A DNA stretch of 51,388 nucleotides from a virus, in the IMG/VR virus record IMGVR_UViG_3300027754_000132, positions 1-51,388 of that record; one strand, given 5' to 3'. Below are positions 16,895-24,323 of this stretch, one piece after another. Below the pieces are notes generated by a model. That model ran no database searches, was not told the origin of the DNA, and saw nothing but the letters and a program-made list of their open reading frames with translations. Every line of letters begins with the position of its first letter. Within the stretch, counting starts at the first letter, position 1. The position numbers and the translations under genes were made by a program.

Positions 16895-18970
16895 TTAAAG
16901 TTTACGACGGCCCATAAGAGCATCTACAAAAATATCTTCAAATGGGGTTGATTCTTCTACTTCTTCCTCTTCATCTACACCATCAAGAGTTATGACACCA
17001 GTCTCACCCTTAGCGGCTTCAATTTCAGAATTAATTTCTGGCAAAGTGCCCTTAGCTTTTGACGCTGCCGGCATACCTGCTAGATCTCTTAAAGAATCAG
17101 CTAAAGAAGAAGCAGTACGCTTGATATGATCAGCGACCAATGCTTCTCTAGCATCATAGTTTTCAATCCCAATTGCAATTTTTGCATCTACAACTCTTTC
17201 AACAAGAGTTCTATGTAATGCACTTCTAAGCTTATTATTCTCTTCTTCAAGAGCCTGAAGTTTATTGACCGAATCATCAGCACCTTGCTCAGGGGCAACT
17301 TTTTCACCAGTGAGCTCTGCTTCTGTTCCTTCAGCCTCTTTATTTTCTTCAGAAATTTCAGTTTTAACAGAATCAACAATTACTACTTTACTCTGTTCTT
17401 CTGTTGCTTCTGCAACTTCTGTAGACTTGTTTTCTTCTCTCCACGCTGACTCAGCGGCATCTTCAGAGTCCATCTTCAATGAAGCCCTAAGTTGCCATGC
17501 CCACTTCTTATGTTGGTCATCACGCTCTGCGAGGAAATTAGCAATTCCTTGTTCGTTAGCTGCGTTAGCTACAGCAAATGCTGCCATCACGCTTGCATTA
17601 ACTGCATTATTCTTTTCAAGAATACCTTGAGCCAAACCAAGAGCCTCAGTTATTGTCATATCATCTTTGAACGATGAATTCATAACTGATTCAGTAAGTG
17701 TTGCAGGGAAAGCCTGAAGCTTTCTCATGTTTTCTGCGATTGGATCAATTGCACCGATTGCGTCTTCGTATATATTTGAAAACAATTCATGATATTCACT
17801 AAAGTCTTCGCCCTCAATGTTCCAATGCGCTCTATGTGCTGCAAAGTAAAATACCACTGTATCGTTGAGAACTTTTTGTAAAGCCAACGCAACAGTCATA
17901 TCTTCGGCTTCCATAATAGCGTTTTGTGCTACTACTGCTACTACTTCTTCAGCAACTGGTGCTTGTTCATCTTGTTTTACTTCTTCTGCCGACTCTTCAG
18001 TTGCCACTTCTTCTTTTGCAGAAGCATTGGCCATAGTTGAAAGGTCTTCGCTAAGCTCTTGAGCGACGGCGAGGATGTCTTCATTTACTGCAACATCATC
18101 CATTTTAAGATTCTCCTCATATTTTTTCTCAATAGAGTCTTCATTAGATAGTAATGAGTCCCTTTCATTATTTACATTTTCACTCTCCTGAACAGCCATT
18201 ACGCTCAAAAAAGCACCTTTAATCTGTAAATATACAGGCCTTGATTCTTTCTTCTTCATATTCTTAAACATTGATTCGTTTTCATTAATAGAGACAATAT
18301 CATCATCATCCATGTGTAATACGAAAGCAGAACTTCTAGCTATCCAGTTTTCGGAATCAGCTACAGGAGCCTTACCATCTACTGACTTAGAACCTCTTAC
18401 TCCAGACCTCTGATCTGCTGGCTGGTTAACAAAAGAATATTCCTTAAACGAAATATCTTGCATATCAACAAAAGCCATTTTACCCTTATAGATTTTGCCT
18501 CTTTTAAACTTGGCAATGTTGGGTTTTCCGCCTTCACCTTCTGCGGCTAAATCATTACCAGAAATTGAACAAACAGCTTTGCCGGCTCTTCCACCAACGG
18601 AACCAGTCATATATCTTTTATCGGCAATTTTTTGTGCAGCGATAGGATCTGTTACTGCTATTTGCAAACGGACATAAGATGAACCATCTTCTTCTTTATC
18701 CATTCTTGCAGCCATAACTCTCCCAATTGGCTCCGAGTTAATATCATGGTTTAATATGATTGGCTTAGGATATGGTTCGACCCATGATTGTAGAGCTTTC
18801 TCTAATTCTATAGCTGAATAATTATTGTAATTTGCAGTCAAGCCTTCATGGATCGCGGCGACTTCAATTATTAGCCCCTGCTTGTTATCAAATGATTCTG
18901 CAAAATTAAAATTAGATTCCGCAAATTTAGGCATCTCTATAGTAAAAGTTTCTATAAAATCAAAAGCCAT
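16895..18970 (-). CDS. prohead protease fused to a Dps/ferritin-like domain and scaffold-like tail
   Basis: 691 aa, ATG after AAAGGAA. Residues 1-200 form a prohead-protease domain. I-I-L-N-H-D-I-N-S-E-P-I-G-R-V holds the catalytic His (H75), and Y-M-T-G-S-V-G-G-R the Ser (S124). After an acidic linker, residues about 355-500 match Dps: A-H-W-N-I-E-G at 381-387, then H394, D409 and E413. These have the same spacing as E. coli Dps H51, H63, D78 and E82. The D67 equivalent is Ser398. Residues 500-691 are acidic and coiled-coil rich and end G-R-R-K-L, like an internal scaffold. The Dps part may store or oxidise iron, or act only as an oligomerising core. Confidence 0.85.
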   Translation of the reverse strand: MAFDFIETFTIEMPKFAESNFNFAESFDNKQGLIIEVAAIHEGLTANYNNYSAIELEKALQSWVEPYPKPIILNHDINSEPIGRVMAARMDKEEDGSSYVRLQIAVTDPIAAQKIADKRYMTGSVGGRAGKAVCSISGNDLAAEGEGGKPNIAKFKRGKIYKGKMAFVDMQDISFKEYSFVNQPADQRSGVRGSKSVDGKAPVADSENWIARSSAFVLHMDDDDIVSINENESMFKNMKKKESRPVYLQIKGAFLSVMAVQESENVNNERDSLLSNEDSIEKKYEENLKMDDVAVNEDILAVAQELSEDLSTMANASAKEEVATEESAEEVKQDEQAPVAEEVVAVVAQNAIMEAEDMTVALALQKVLNDTVVFYFAAHRAHWNIEGEDFSEYHELFSNIYEDAIGAIDPIAENMRKLQAFPATLTESVMNSSFKDDMTITEALGLAQGILEKNNAVNASVMAAFAVANAANEQGIANFLAERDDQHKKWAWQLRASLKMDSEDAAESAWREENKSTEVAEATEEQSKVVIVDSVKTEISEENKEAEGTEAELTGEKVAPEQGADDSVNKLQALEEENNKLRSALHRTLVERVVDAKIAIGIENYDAREALVADHIKRTASSLADSLRDLAGMPAASKAKGTLPEINSEIEAAKGETGVITLDGVDEEEEVEESTPFEDIFVDALMGRRKL

Positions 18971-19054
18971 TGTTTATTCCTTTATTGCTGATCACATATA
19001 TAGTAAATTGTTTTTGTAAGATTAAACAATCTTATATGAATATATAATAGTTTA

Positions 19055-19825
19055 TCATACTTTACTAGTCTTAATATTAGCTCTTATATCTCCATTTGTC
19101 AAATAGTGCTGATGCATGAGAGGAGACATAATATGAGGAGCATAAATATACGACGCCGAAAAAAGTTTAAAACCCTTTTTGGCAGCCTCTCTACACCAGC
19201 CCAAATCTTCCCCCTGTTTATGGAACTCGTAATTAACATTATTGTAGACATCTTTAGACATCATTTTTGCGGCCATTATTATGTCTGACTGGAAATATGT
19301 ACCCAAAGGATATTCACTCTTCCTATATGCCAAGTCATACTCGGGGTCTTTCCAGGACATAACACTAGGGTACTTATTGTCAGTTGGTGTCATAAACATC
19401 AATGGTGAAACAGCATCAGCACCATCTTTAACATGAGCCATTAATAATTCTATTGTATTAGGATTTTGTAACAAAATATCGGAATCTAGACTAAAATAAA
19501 AATCTGGTTGATATTTTCTTACCGCATCTAACAAAGAATTTCTTAGTGACACCATATTATGATATTTAGACATAGTCCATTGTCGGCCATTATTTTGGTG
19601 TTCAAAATGAGCTATGTCTTGTCTTTCGTTAATCTCAAATAAAGGAAATCTTTTATCTATTTTTTTCCAAGTTATTAAAGAATTAACTGTTTCAAAATCA
19701 TTCGGAGAAGTTTCGAAGATTAGACCAACATCATTCATATCAATTGACTGATTAATTAAACACTTAATCCACTCTGGAAGAATCCAATCTCTCTTGTAGA
19801 TTGGACAGCCTATAATTAATTTCAT
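19055..19825 (-). CDS. GT-A fold glycosyltransferase within the head gene cluster
   Basis: 256 aa. M-K-L-I-I-G-C-P-I-Y-K-R-D-W opens like a family 2 enzyme, and D114-S-D116 in F-Y-F-S-L-D-S-D-I-L-L is the metal/nucleotide-sugar motif. Later G-E-D-L-G-W-C-R-E-A fits the catalytic-base E-D region of GT-A enzymes. It overlaps the preceding small ORF as ATGA and lies between portal and protease genes, an unusual site for a sugar transferase. It might decorate capsid or tail proteins, or modify the host envelope. Acceptor unknown. Confidence 0.85.
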   Translation of the reverse strand: MKLIIGCPIYKRDWILPEWIKCLINQSIDMNDVGLIFETSPNDFETVNSLITWKKIDKRFPLFEINERQDIAHFEHQNNGRQWTMSKYHNMVSLRNSLLDAVRKYQPDFYFSLDSDILLQNPNTIELLMAHVKDGADAVSPLMFMTPTDNKYPSVMSWKDPEYDLAYRKSEYPLGTYFQSDIIMAAKMMSKDVYNNVNYEFHKQGEDLGWCREAAKKGFKLFSASYIYAPHIMSPLMHQHYLTNGDIRANIKTSKV

Positions 19826-20112
19826 TTTTCTTCAGTTTTAGCTTCAGTCTTTTTACTTGCATTCTTCTTATCTTCCGCAGCTAACTCTGGTACTGCTACT
19901 ACTTCGACAATTTTCTCTTCTGGTTCTATTGATGATTCTTCTTCAGTGTTTATCAATATATCAAAACCTTCTACGAATACATCTAGAATATCAACCAGTA
20001 CTCGCATAGCTAATTGCAATTGGTTATTGTTGACTGCCTTTTTAAAACCTGCAATTGCGTCTTCCTCTAAGAGGTATTGCTTAGAAACTTCTGAATTAAT
20101 TATTAAGCTCAT
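19822..20112 (-). CDS. small acidic/charged protein downstream of portal
   Basis: 96 aa overlapping the portal gene end by 17 bases and the glycosyltransferase start by four. Residues 1-55 are helical (A-I-A-G-F-K-K-A-V-N-N-N-Q-L-Q-L-A-M-R-V-L-V-D-I-L). The rest is an acidic and Lys-rich tail without structure. No family recognised. Tight coupling to the portal suggests a head-assembly accessory. Confidence 0.7.
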   Translation of the reverse strand: MSLIINSEVSKQYLLEEDAIAGFKKAVNNNQLQLAMRVLVDILDVFVEGFDILINTEEESSIEPEEKIVEVVAVPELAAEDKKNASKKTEAKTEEK

Positions 20113-21787
20113 TTTCGTCCTTTGAAAGATCGGATGTTAGTTCATCTGTGTAGACTACAGTATAGTCCTTTTCCAAAAGATTTTCAACTACTGACAACCA
20201 AGATAAATCTGATCTTCTAATATTTGGTGAAGTTTTAGTGCCCTGCTGATTTGTTGGTCTGATGATATTGCCTACACCTCTTGTTTTATTGGGTAGATTT
20301 GTACTCTTTGGCTGTTTAGGAGCGGCGATCTTTGTTGTCCCACCAGTAGGTGAAGTCTTAGTCGTTGCACCTTGCATTGGCGCTGTTGCAGCTTGAACAT
20401 CAGCTTGATGTGTAGCGATGTCCATTTGTACTCTAGCTTGTATAGACGCGAATAATTCGGACTCATCAACATCTGGATCAAGCCCAAGTTCTTTTCTAGT
20501 TTCCGCTAAAGATATAACAGAATTAGTATATTTTTGAATTGTATGAGTTTCTTTTTTAACCTGAGTATCAACATCTATTTCATTGAACTTAAAATAGCAA
20601 CGATCAGATATATCTGTATCTATAGGATTCTTAATAGGATCAAATCCGCCCTCAAATAGTAATTCATTGAATATGTTGACCCTAATCATGTCAGCAAATT
20701 GTTTTTGGTATTGCTTTATCTTATCGTAAAGAGCTACATCTAATCTATCTGTTGCAGATCTATTGCCACCACCCATAGTCATACCAAGGTGATGAGGGGC
20801 TAATCCTAGTCCAACTGCAACTCTTTCTTTGAAGTGTGCTATATAAGGTGAGGCATCAAGAATCTGGTTGCCGGCAGCAACAACTTCGATATCATGTCGG
20901 TACGGAAGAATTAATCCGCCTTCTGTTCTAAGGTTTTCTATTTCTATCGCGGCGCGAGATATCTCTTCTGGCTCTGCTGGTTGTTCAGCTGTACCAATCT
21001 TATATTTGTAAAGCGGAAACAATTCTCTGTGAACAAGGTTTTGAATATCTTCCTCTAATTGCCTTAAAGCAATAACGTCATCTAAAACATTTGTCAAGAA
21101 TGGCGTACCAAAAGCACGACCGGCTTTTTTATCAAAACTTATGTGAAGAACTTTATCTGCTGTCCACACCGGAGTTTTTATTGATGGAGAATATGTTAGC
21201 GGGTCTGTTCTCTGCTGATATGATTGAGGTCTATTAAATTTATCTCTTAAAATTCTGACTTGTTCTGTTGGGATTAGATAATATCCTATTATTGTTTGAT
21301 CAGCTGAAACTGGAGTTAATTTATCTGGAAAATATTCAGATATATCACCTCTAGCTTTTACAATAAAAACGTTTGCAAATTTAAAAAGTTGATCAGAAAC
21401 TTCAATTAGGAAATCAAGGAATGGTCTTTTCATGGTCATTTCCAAGAAATCTATTCTTTGATATAAGTAAGCTACAGCTTCTGGATTTTCTCCAACTATC
21501 TGCCAATTTTCTTTCCAAAACAATTCTTTATATTTGTTCATTGCTTGGCGAATATAAGAATCGGTATCAACCGCTTGCATAATCCTATCAAAATCATATG
21601 GTGATGGCTCAAAGGTGGCTCTTGTATTATACCAATAAACTGAACCATGATAGCCTAGAGCTAGGGATGCTACCTTCATTACCTTGCCAAGTGGCCCGAC
21701 ATCTTCTGGGTCAATTGTTTTTGCGACAAAATCACCATTACTAATGGCGTCTATTTGGCGAAATGGCAGGTAATCTAAAAGTGGCAT
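20096..21787 (-). CDS. portal protein
   Basis: 563 aa, ATG after a CGGGAG ribosome site. Recognised by overall portal features: N-terminal clip-lead region, V-L-H-I-S-F-D-K-K-A-G-R-A-F-G-T-P-F-L, then a helical segment with R-Q-L-E-E-D-I-Q-N-L-V-H-R-E-L-F-P-L-Y. L-G-L-A-P-H-H-L-G-M-T-M-G-G-G-N-R-S-A-T is the usual near-tunnel loop. It forms the dodecameric DNA portal at one capsid vertex. The C-terminal 100 residues are Thr/Pro/Gln-rich and probably disordered. It lies 10 kb away from the terminase because tail genes are inserted between them. Confidence 0.9.
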   Translation of the reverse strand: MPLLDYLPFRQIDAISNGDFVAKTIDPEDVGPLGKVMKVASLALGYHGSVYWYNTRATFEPSPYDFDRIMQAVDTDSYIRQAMNKYKELFWKENWQIVGENPEAVAYLYQRIDFLEMTMKRPFLDFLIEVSDQLFKFANVFIVKARGDISEYFPDKLTPVSADQTIIGYYLIPTEQVRILRDKFNRPQSYQQRTDPLTYSPSIKTPVWTADKVLHISFDKKAGRAFGTPFLTNVLDDVIALRQLEEDIQNLVHRELFPLYKYKIGTAEQPAEPEEISRAAIEIENLRTEGGLILPYRHDIEVVAAGNQILDASPYIAHFKERVAVGLGLAPHHLGMTMGGGNRSATDRLDVALYDKIKQYQKQFADMIRVNIFNELLFEGGFDPIKNPIDTDISDRCYFKFNEIDVDTQVKKETHTIQKYTNSVISLAETRKELGLDPDVDESELFASIQARVQMDIATHQADVQAATAPMQGATTKTSPTGGTTKIAAPKQPKSTNLPNKTRGVGNIIRPTNQQGTKTSPNIRRSDLSWLSVVENLLEKDYTVVYTDELTSDLSKDENELNN

Positions 21788-21844
21788 CCGAAGCTCCCGT
21801 GTTGATCTGATACAATAGTACTTATTAGATCATATTTTTATAAC

Positions 21845-22030
21845 TTAACTGCTTTGTTCTAGGCCAGCTTTATTGAAAGCATTCTTAATAATTAGATCTT
21901 TTACAGCTTCAATCCAGAAAACTGTTTCAGCTTCTGCAAAATCGCTTCTATAAGAAAGGTTCATTTCACTAATTTTTATCTCTATTGAGAAATCTTTTTT
22001 TTCTTCGACTGTTTCTACTACATCACTCAT
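21845..22030 (-). CDS. small unknown ORF, 61 aa
   Basis: 61 aa with an AAAGGA ribosome site. M-S-D-V-V-E-T-V-E-E-K-K-D-F-S-I-E-I-K-I-S-E, then helical A-V-F-W-like C-terminal half. No family recognised. It follows the 68-aa ORF by one base. Confidence 0.6.
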   Translation of the reverse strand: MSDVVETVEEKKDFSIEIKISEMNLSYRSDFAEAETVFWIEAVKDLIIKNAFNKAGLEQSS

Positions 22031-22031
22031 C

Positions 22032-22238
22032 TTAAATTCGTCCTTTTAATCGTTGGATAATATTTGCTTGTTGTTTAATTGTTGCTTCTTTTATAACTAA
22101 ATCAGTCATTAAATTACTAAGTTTTTCTTGAAAAACAGCTATAATTAAATTAACATCTAAATTAGAATCATTAATATCTGATTGAGAAGTTTCCATTATA
22201 GCAGTTTCCTGTTCTTCTTGCTTGCTTATTCTAGACAT
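22032..22238 (-). CDS. small helical ORF, likely leaderless start
   Basis: I place the start at the ATG at 22238 (M-S-R-I-S-K-Q-E-E-Q-E), giving 68 aa, because the longer frame would put a perfect extended -10 box inside the coding sequence. C-terminal two-thirds are helical (L-I-I-A-V-F-Q-E-K-L-S-N-L-M-T-D-L-V-I-K-E-A-T-I-K-Q-Q-A). No family recognised. Lies in the small-gene group before the portal. Confidence 0.6.
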   Translation of the reverse strand: MSRISKQEEQETAIMETSQSDINDSNLDVNLIIAVFQEKLSNLMTDLVIKEATIKQQANIIQRLKGRI

Positions 22239-22244
22239 TTTCTT

Positions 22245-22253
22245 ATTATACCA
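22245..22253 (-). promoter_or_regulatory. extended -10 promoter TGGTATAAT, leaderless
   Basis: Minus-strand TGGTATAAT with exactly six bases between its last T and the ATG at 22238. Using the usual -7/+1 spacing, transcription would begin at the A of the ATG. Probably drives the portal/capsid gene block. Confidence 0.6.
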
Positions 22254-22300
22254 CACCATCTAACTTTTCGAGTTCTTGGTCTATAAAGGTTTGCAATTTT

Positions 22301-22600
22301 TTATGCCTCGGGCTGGCTTTCAAGCCTTAAAATTTCCTGCTCCAAAAGAGTAACCAGACTTAAACCAGATTCAGCCAGTAGGTCAATTTGGTTAATTAGA
22401 AATAGGGCATTATCCAGGTCGTTTTTTGCATAGTTGAATATCCATACGGTTCCATCCAGCGGAACGTCCCTTGTGACGCCGTCCTCTTCAATTGTTTCAA
22501 CTCCCGAAATCACCGCTTTATACTTTTCTGAAGGAGTTTGTACGTGTTTTAAAAAAGCCAAAAAGTTTTTAGCAAGAAAAATAAGTCTATTTTCATCCAT
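22301..22600 (-). CDS. small unknown ORF, likely leaderless start
   Basis: From the ATG at 22600, 99 aa; a GTG at 22615 directly after the previous stop is an alternative that adds five residues. M-D-E-N-R-L-I-F-L-A-K-N-F-L-A-F-L-K-H-V-Q-T, then a W-I-F-N-Y-A-K-N-D-L-D strand-helix part. No family recognised. A TATAAT lies six bases before the ATG. Confidence 0.6.
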   Translation of the reverse strand: MDENRLIFLAKNFLAFLKHVQTPSEKYKAVISGVETIEEDGVTRDVPLDGTVWIFNYAKNDLDNALFLINQIDLLAESGLSLVTLLEQEILRLESQPEA

Positions 22601-22606
22601 GTTTCT

Positions 22607-22612
22607 ATTATA
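22607..22612 (-). promoter_or_regulatory. -10 promoter TATAAT, leaderless
   Basis: Minus-strand TATAAT six bases before the ATG at 22600, the same geometry as the promoter at 22245-22253. It overlaps the end of the 566-aa gene. No ribosome site precedes the ATG, which fits a leaderless message. Confidence 0.5.
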
Positions 22613-22615
22613 CAC

Positions 22616-24316
22616 CTAAACCAGGTTGGTTGCCAACAAATACGCCGGTAATCCGCTACTACTCGAACAAACAAGCATAGCGACTCCGCACGTTGAGTTT
22701 GACCCAAAAGCCTTAGCGGTTCCCGTAATGATGCTCTCGTAGGTCTGCTCCCATCTTGCTTGATAGTAAAAAATGCGGGTAACAGTGACGCTCACGGAAG
22801 TGGTTGGATTGGTTACAACGGCAGAAGAAACAAATGTTGCTCCAGCACCAGCGCTGCTAGTAGCGCGGTAGTAATAACGTCTTGCGCCGTCCGGCAATCC
22901 GGTGCCATAGCCAGAAAACCTAGCAAGAAGCGTTGAAGACCCAGAAGTGTTTGTCATTGTCTGACCACCAAGACCATAACTTGATGGACTTGATGCTGGG
23001 CGGGTTGTGTTGCCTGCGCTGTTATACGACCCAGAGTATCTAGTACTGCGGTAACGGTTGTCATATTTTTGAACATATAATGTGTAAGCGGTATTGTGGT
23101 CTAAGCCGCCTACGTTTACAGAACTTCCAGTCGTGCTTCCGGATGCTACCTGACCGTTGATGTTATCAAGGTGGTAAATAGAACCAACACCATTTCCCCC
23201 ACTTAGTGTAAACATTAGTTCCGCAACAGACCTGCCAGCATTTGTCGCTCCGGAGTTTATAGCAATACTTGGATTTGTTATGGCTCCAAAGTCATCCGTG
23301 GAGTTTGTTCTTGTTGCAGTGGTTTGGTCAACGTTGGCGTTGCTCCAAAAAGCAGTAACTTCACATCTGTAACTTTCATCAGCATAAAGGCCGCTTGCCG
23401 TTATGTTTCCGTTGGCCGGTGCCGCAGCGTTATTGACAACATTGTTGCCACCAGTAATGCTGACTACGCTATATGTTCCGGAGTCAGCACCATGTAGGTT
23501 TATCGTCCAAGTAATCGCAGATGTGGTACTTGATACAAATGTAATAGTTGGAGGAACAGCATTTTGTATATCGACGTTTGCGGTGCCGCTCAAGGTTGAA
23601 CTGCTGGTTTCGTCTGGGTCAAAATTGGATGTGTAATTACCGTATGCCCTTAATCTGTGTACGGTACCAGCACCAAGCCCACTAATGGTGAAATCACTAT
23701 TATAATTTGCGGCAGTTATAGTGCCAGACTTTCCTGCTTCATCTACTCCGGCAGTAGTTTGAAGTTGATATGAAACACTGTTGGCGTTTCCACCATCCAC
23801 CTGAAATGTCAGACCTGTGTAACCAGAAGAACCAACAAATGTAATCGTCGGTGAAACTTTTGTGATCACAGTTGTGGTTTTATTTGTAGTTAAATAACTC
23901 TGGTCTTCTGGAAAATATTCATTATCCCCATAATTTAAACGGTATTTCATTGTAACTATTTGGTTTTGTGACAAACCAGTGACTGCAAATTCGGCAATTC
24001 TGTCAGTTCGAATTTGTGAATACTCTACTGTTCCAGGCTTAGTTATTAATGCTTCTACTGTCGCTGGAAAATCTGCATATTGTGCTTCATTTCCTTGGGT
24101 TACTAAAAATCTTATTTCCGAATAAGTTATAGTTTCTGTTGAGGAAACAGAAGGCGTAACTTTATTTAATCTAGTATAAAATGTATTCCAACCAGAGCCT
24201 GTCCAAATTTTTCCAGTATTAACAGTATGCCAACCATTATTAGCGTTGTTTCTTATTTTTATAGTTTTAGCGCTTTGCCAACCATCGTCTGAGTTATTTC
24301 TTATTTGTACAACCAT
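22616..24316 (-). CDS. tail/appendage protein with Fn3-like repeats
   Basis: 566 aa. N terminus carries two or three short repeats I-R-N-N-S-D-D-G-W-Q and I-R-N-N-A-N-N-G-W-H followed by K-I-W-T-G-S-G-W-N-T-F-Y, a pattern seen in phage tail-tip or adhesin proteins. Then at least four beta-sandwich repeats each ending in a G-L-x-x-x-T/E-Y-x-L motif (S-G-L-G-A-G-T-V-H-R-L, G-L-Y-A-D-E-S-Y-R-C, G-G-L-D-H-N-T-A-Y-T-L), as in Fn3 or Ig-like domains. The C terminus has a Ser/Gly-rich knob with A-Y-L-L-A-T-N-L-V end. Likely a distal tail or host-contact protein. Confidence 0.82.
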   Translation of the reverse strand: MVVQIRNNSDDGWQSAKTIKIRNNANNGWHTVNTGKIWTGSGWNTFYTRLNKVTPSVSSTETITYSEIRFLVTQGNEAQYADFPATVEALITKPGTVEYSQIRTDRIAEFAVTGLSQNQIVTMKYRLNYGDNEYFPEDQSYLTTNKTTTVITKVSPTITFVGSSGYTGLTFQVDGGNANSVSYQLQTTAGVDEAGKSGTITAANYNSDFTISGLGAGTVHRLRAYGNYTSNFDPDETSSSTLSGTANVDIQNAVPPTITFVSSTTSAITWTINLHGADSGTYSVVSITGGNNVVNNAAAPANGNITASGLYADESYRCEVTAFWSNANVDQTTATRTNSTDDFGAITNPSIAINSGATNAGRSVAELMFTLSGGNGVGSIYHLDNINGQVASGSTTGSSVNVGGLDHNTAYTLYVQKYDNRYRSTRYSGSYNSAGNTTRPASSPSSYGLGGQTMTNTSGSSTLLARFSGYGTGLPDGARRYYYRATSSAGAGATFVSSAVVTNPTTSVSVTVTRIFYYQARWEQTYESIITGTAKAFGSNSTCGVAMLVCSSSSGLPAYLLATNLV

Positions 24317-24323
24317 ATTTACC

